Source of the DNA: an uncultured Clostridia bacterium
GTDB taxonomy: Bacteria > Bacillota > Clostridia > Oscillospirales > Acutalibacteraceae
DNA length: 6,362 nucleotides
Direction of reading: 5' to 3'
NCBI GenBank assembly: GCA_937901145.1
Contig: CALCHE010000157.1
Location: 1 to 6,362 of the forward strand
How positions within the stretch are numbered: position 1 is the first letter of the stretch; every line of letters begins with the position of its first letter. The notes under the pieces are model-generated. The model worked only from the letters and a program-made list of their open reading frames with translations. It did not search any database and had not been told where the DNA came from. Positions 6,031 to 6,362 of the stretch are shown here, piece by piece. Made by a program: the position numbers and the translations under genes.

Positions 6031-6362
6031 ATGAAAACTGTATTTGAAACCGCTAAAACAAAGATGGGTAAAACCGTTAATGCACTTGTAACTGAATACG
6101 GCGCAATCAGAGCCGGCAGAGCAAATCCCCAGATTCTCGATAAGGTTACCGTAGATTACTACGGCACACCCACTCCCATTAATCAGCTCGCATCCGTGTC
6201 AGCTACTGAGGCACGTGTTCTTACTATTCAGCCCTGGGATAAAAGTGTTCTCAAGGGTATCGAAAAGGCTATCCAGACCTCAGATATCGGCATCAATCCT
6301 CAGAACGACGGTTCAGTTATCCGTCTTACCTTCCCTCCTCTTACTGAGGACAGACGTAAGGA
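6031..6362 (+). CDS. frr: Ribosome recycling factor (3' end outside window)
   Basis: The first 110 residues of ribosome recycling factor, which with EF-G splits the post-termination ribosome complex; the family is about 185 aa, so roughly the last 75 residues lie beyond the window. Seen: RAGRANPQILDKVTVDYYGT (27-46), covering the first helix end and the start of domain II; PTPINQLASVSA (47-58); IQPWDKSVLKGIEKAI (66-81); and GINPQNDGSVIRLTFPPLTE (87-106), with the DRRK that opens the last long helix. The domain II insert between helices is intact. AGAGGA (6018-6023) lies 7 nt before the ATG. There is no promoter in the 52-nt gap to pyrH, so the two are likely one transcript. Confidence 0.96.
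   Translation, partial: MKTVFETAKTKMGKTVNALVTEYGAIRAGRANPQILDKVTVDYYGTPTPINQLASVSATEARVLTIQPWDKSVLKGIEKAIQTSDIGINPQNDGSVIRLTFPPLTEDRRK

Overview
The window looks like chromosomal DNA from a low-to-moderate-GC Firmicute, most likely a gut Clostridia member of the Ruminococcaceae/Oscillospiraceae type. This placement is inferred from strong AGGAGG-like ribosome binding sites, sigma-A promoters with 17-bp spacers, protein sequences of clostridial character (PcrA, UMP kinase, ribosome recycling factor), an insertion in PcrA that I associate with that group, and a plant-polysaccharide-type glycoside hydrolase. No phage, CRISPR, tRNA or rRNA was seen.

Layout. 1-585 (+): 3' part of an alpha/beta hydrolase whose start lies before the window. 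586-830: convergent intergenic region holding heptanucleotide (ATGCAGA) arrays in inverted orientation, a terminator hairpin that works best for the minus strand, and a second hairpin over the stop codon of the next gene. 831-1301 (-): YbaK/EbsC-type aminoacyl-tRNA deacylase, probably starting at a TTG. 1302-1439: divergent regulatory region with two good back-to-back sigma-A promoters flanking a 12-bp perfect palindrome. 1440-3824 (+): PcrA/UvrD helicase. 3834-5189 (+): GH28-type beta-helix protein without a signal peptide, 9 nt after pcrA and probably cotranscribed with it. 5190-5270: promoter and leader of pyrH. 5271-5978 (+): pyrH, UMP kinase. 6031-6362 (+): frr, ribosome recycling factor, cut by the window end.

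How the genes relate. pyrH-frr is the widely conserved bacterial pair, here behind its own promoter and without tsf/rpsB directly upstream. PcrA (DNA repair, replication and transcription conflicts) and the GH28 protein (carbohydrate) share no obvious pathway; their tight spacing suggests shared expression only. The YbaK-type protein (tRNA proofreading) and pcrA are divergent and may share a control site.

I found no convincing new multi-gene system. The items most worth a second look are the inverted heptad element at 589-814, the GH28-like protein with altered active-site motifs and unusually many cysteines, and the palindrome between the divergent promoters.
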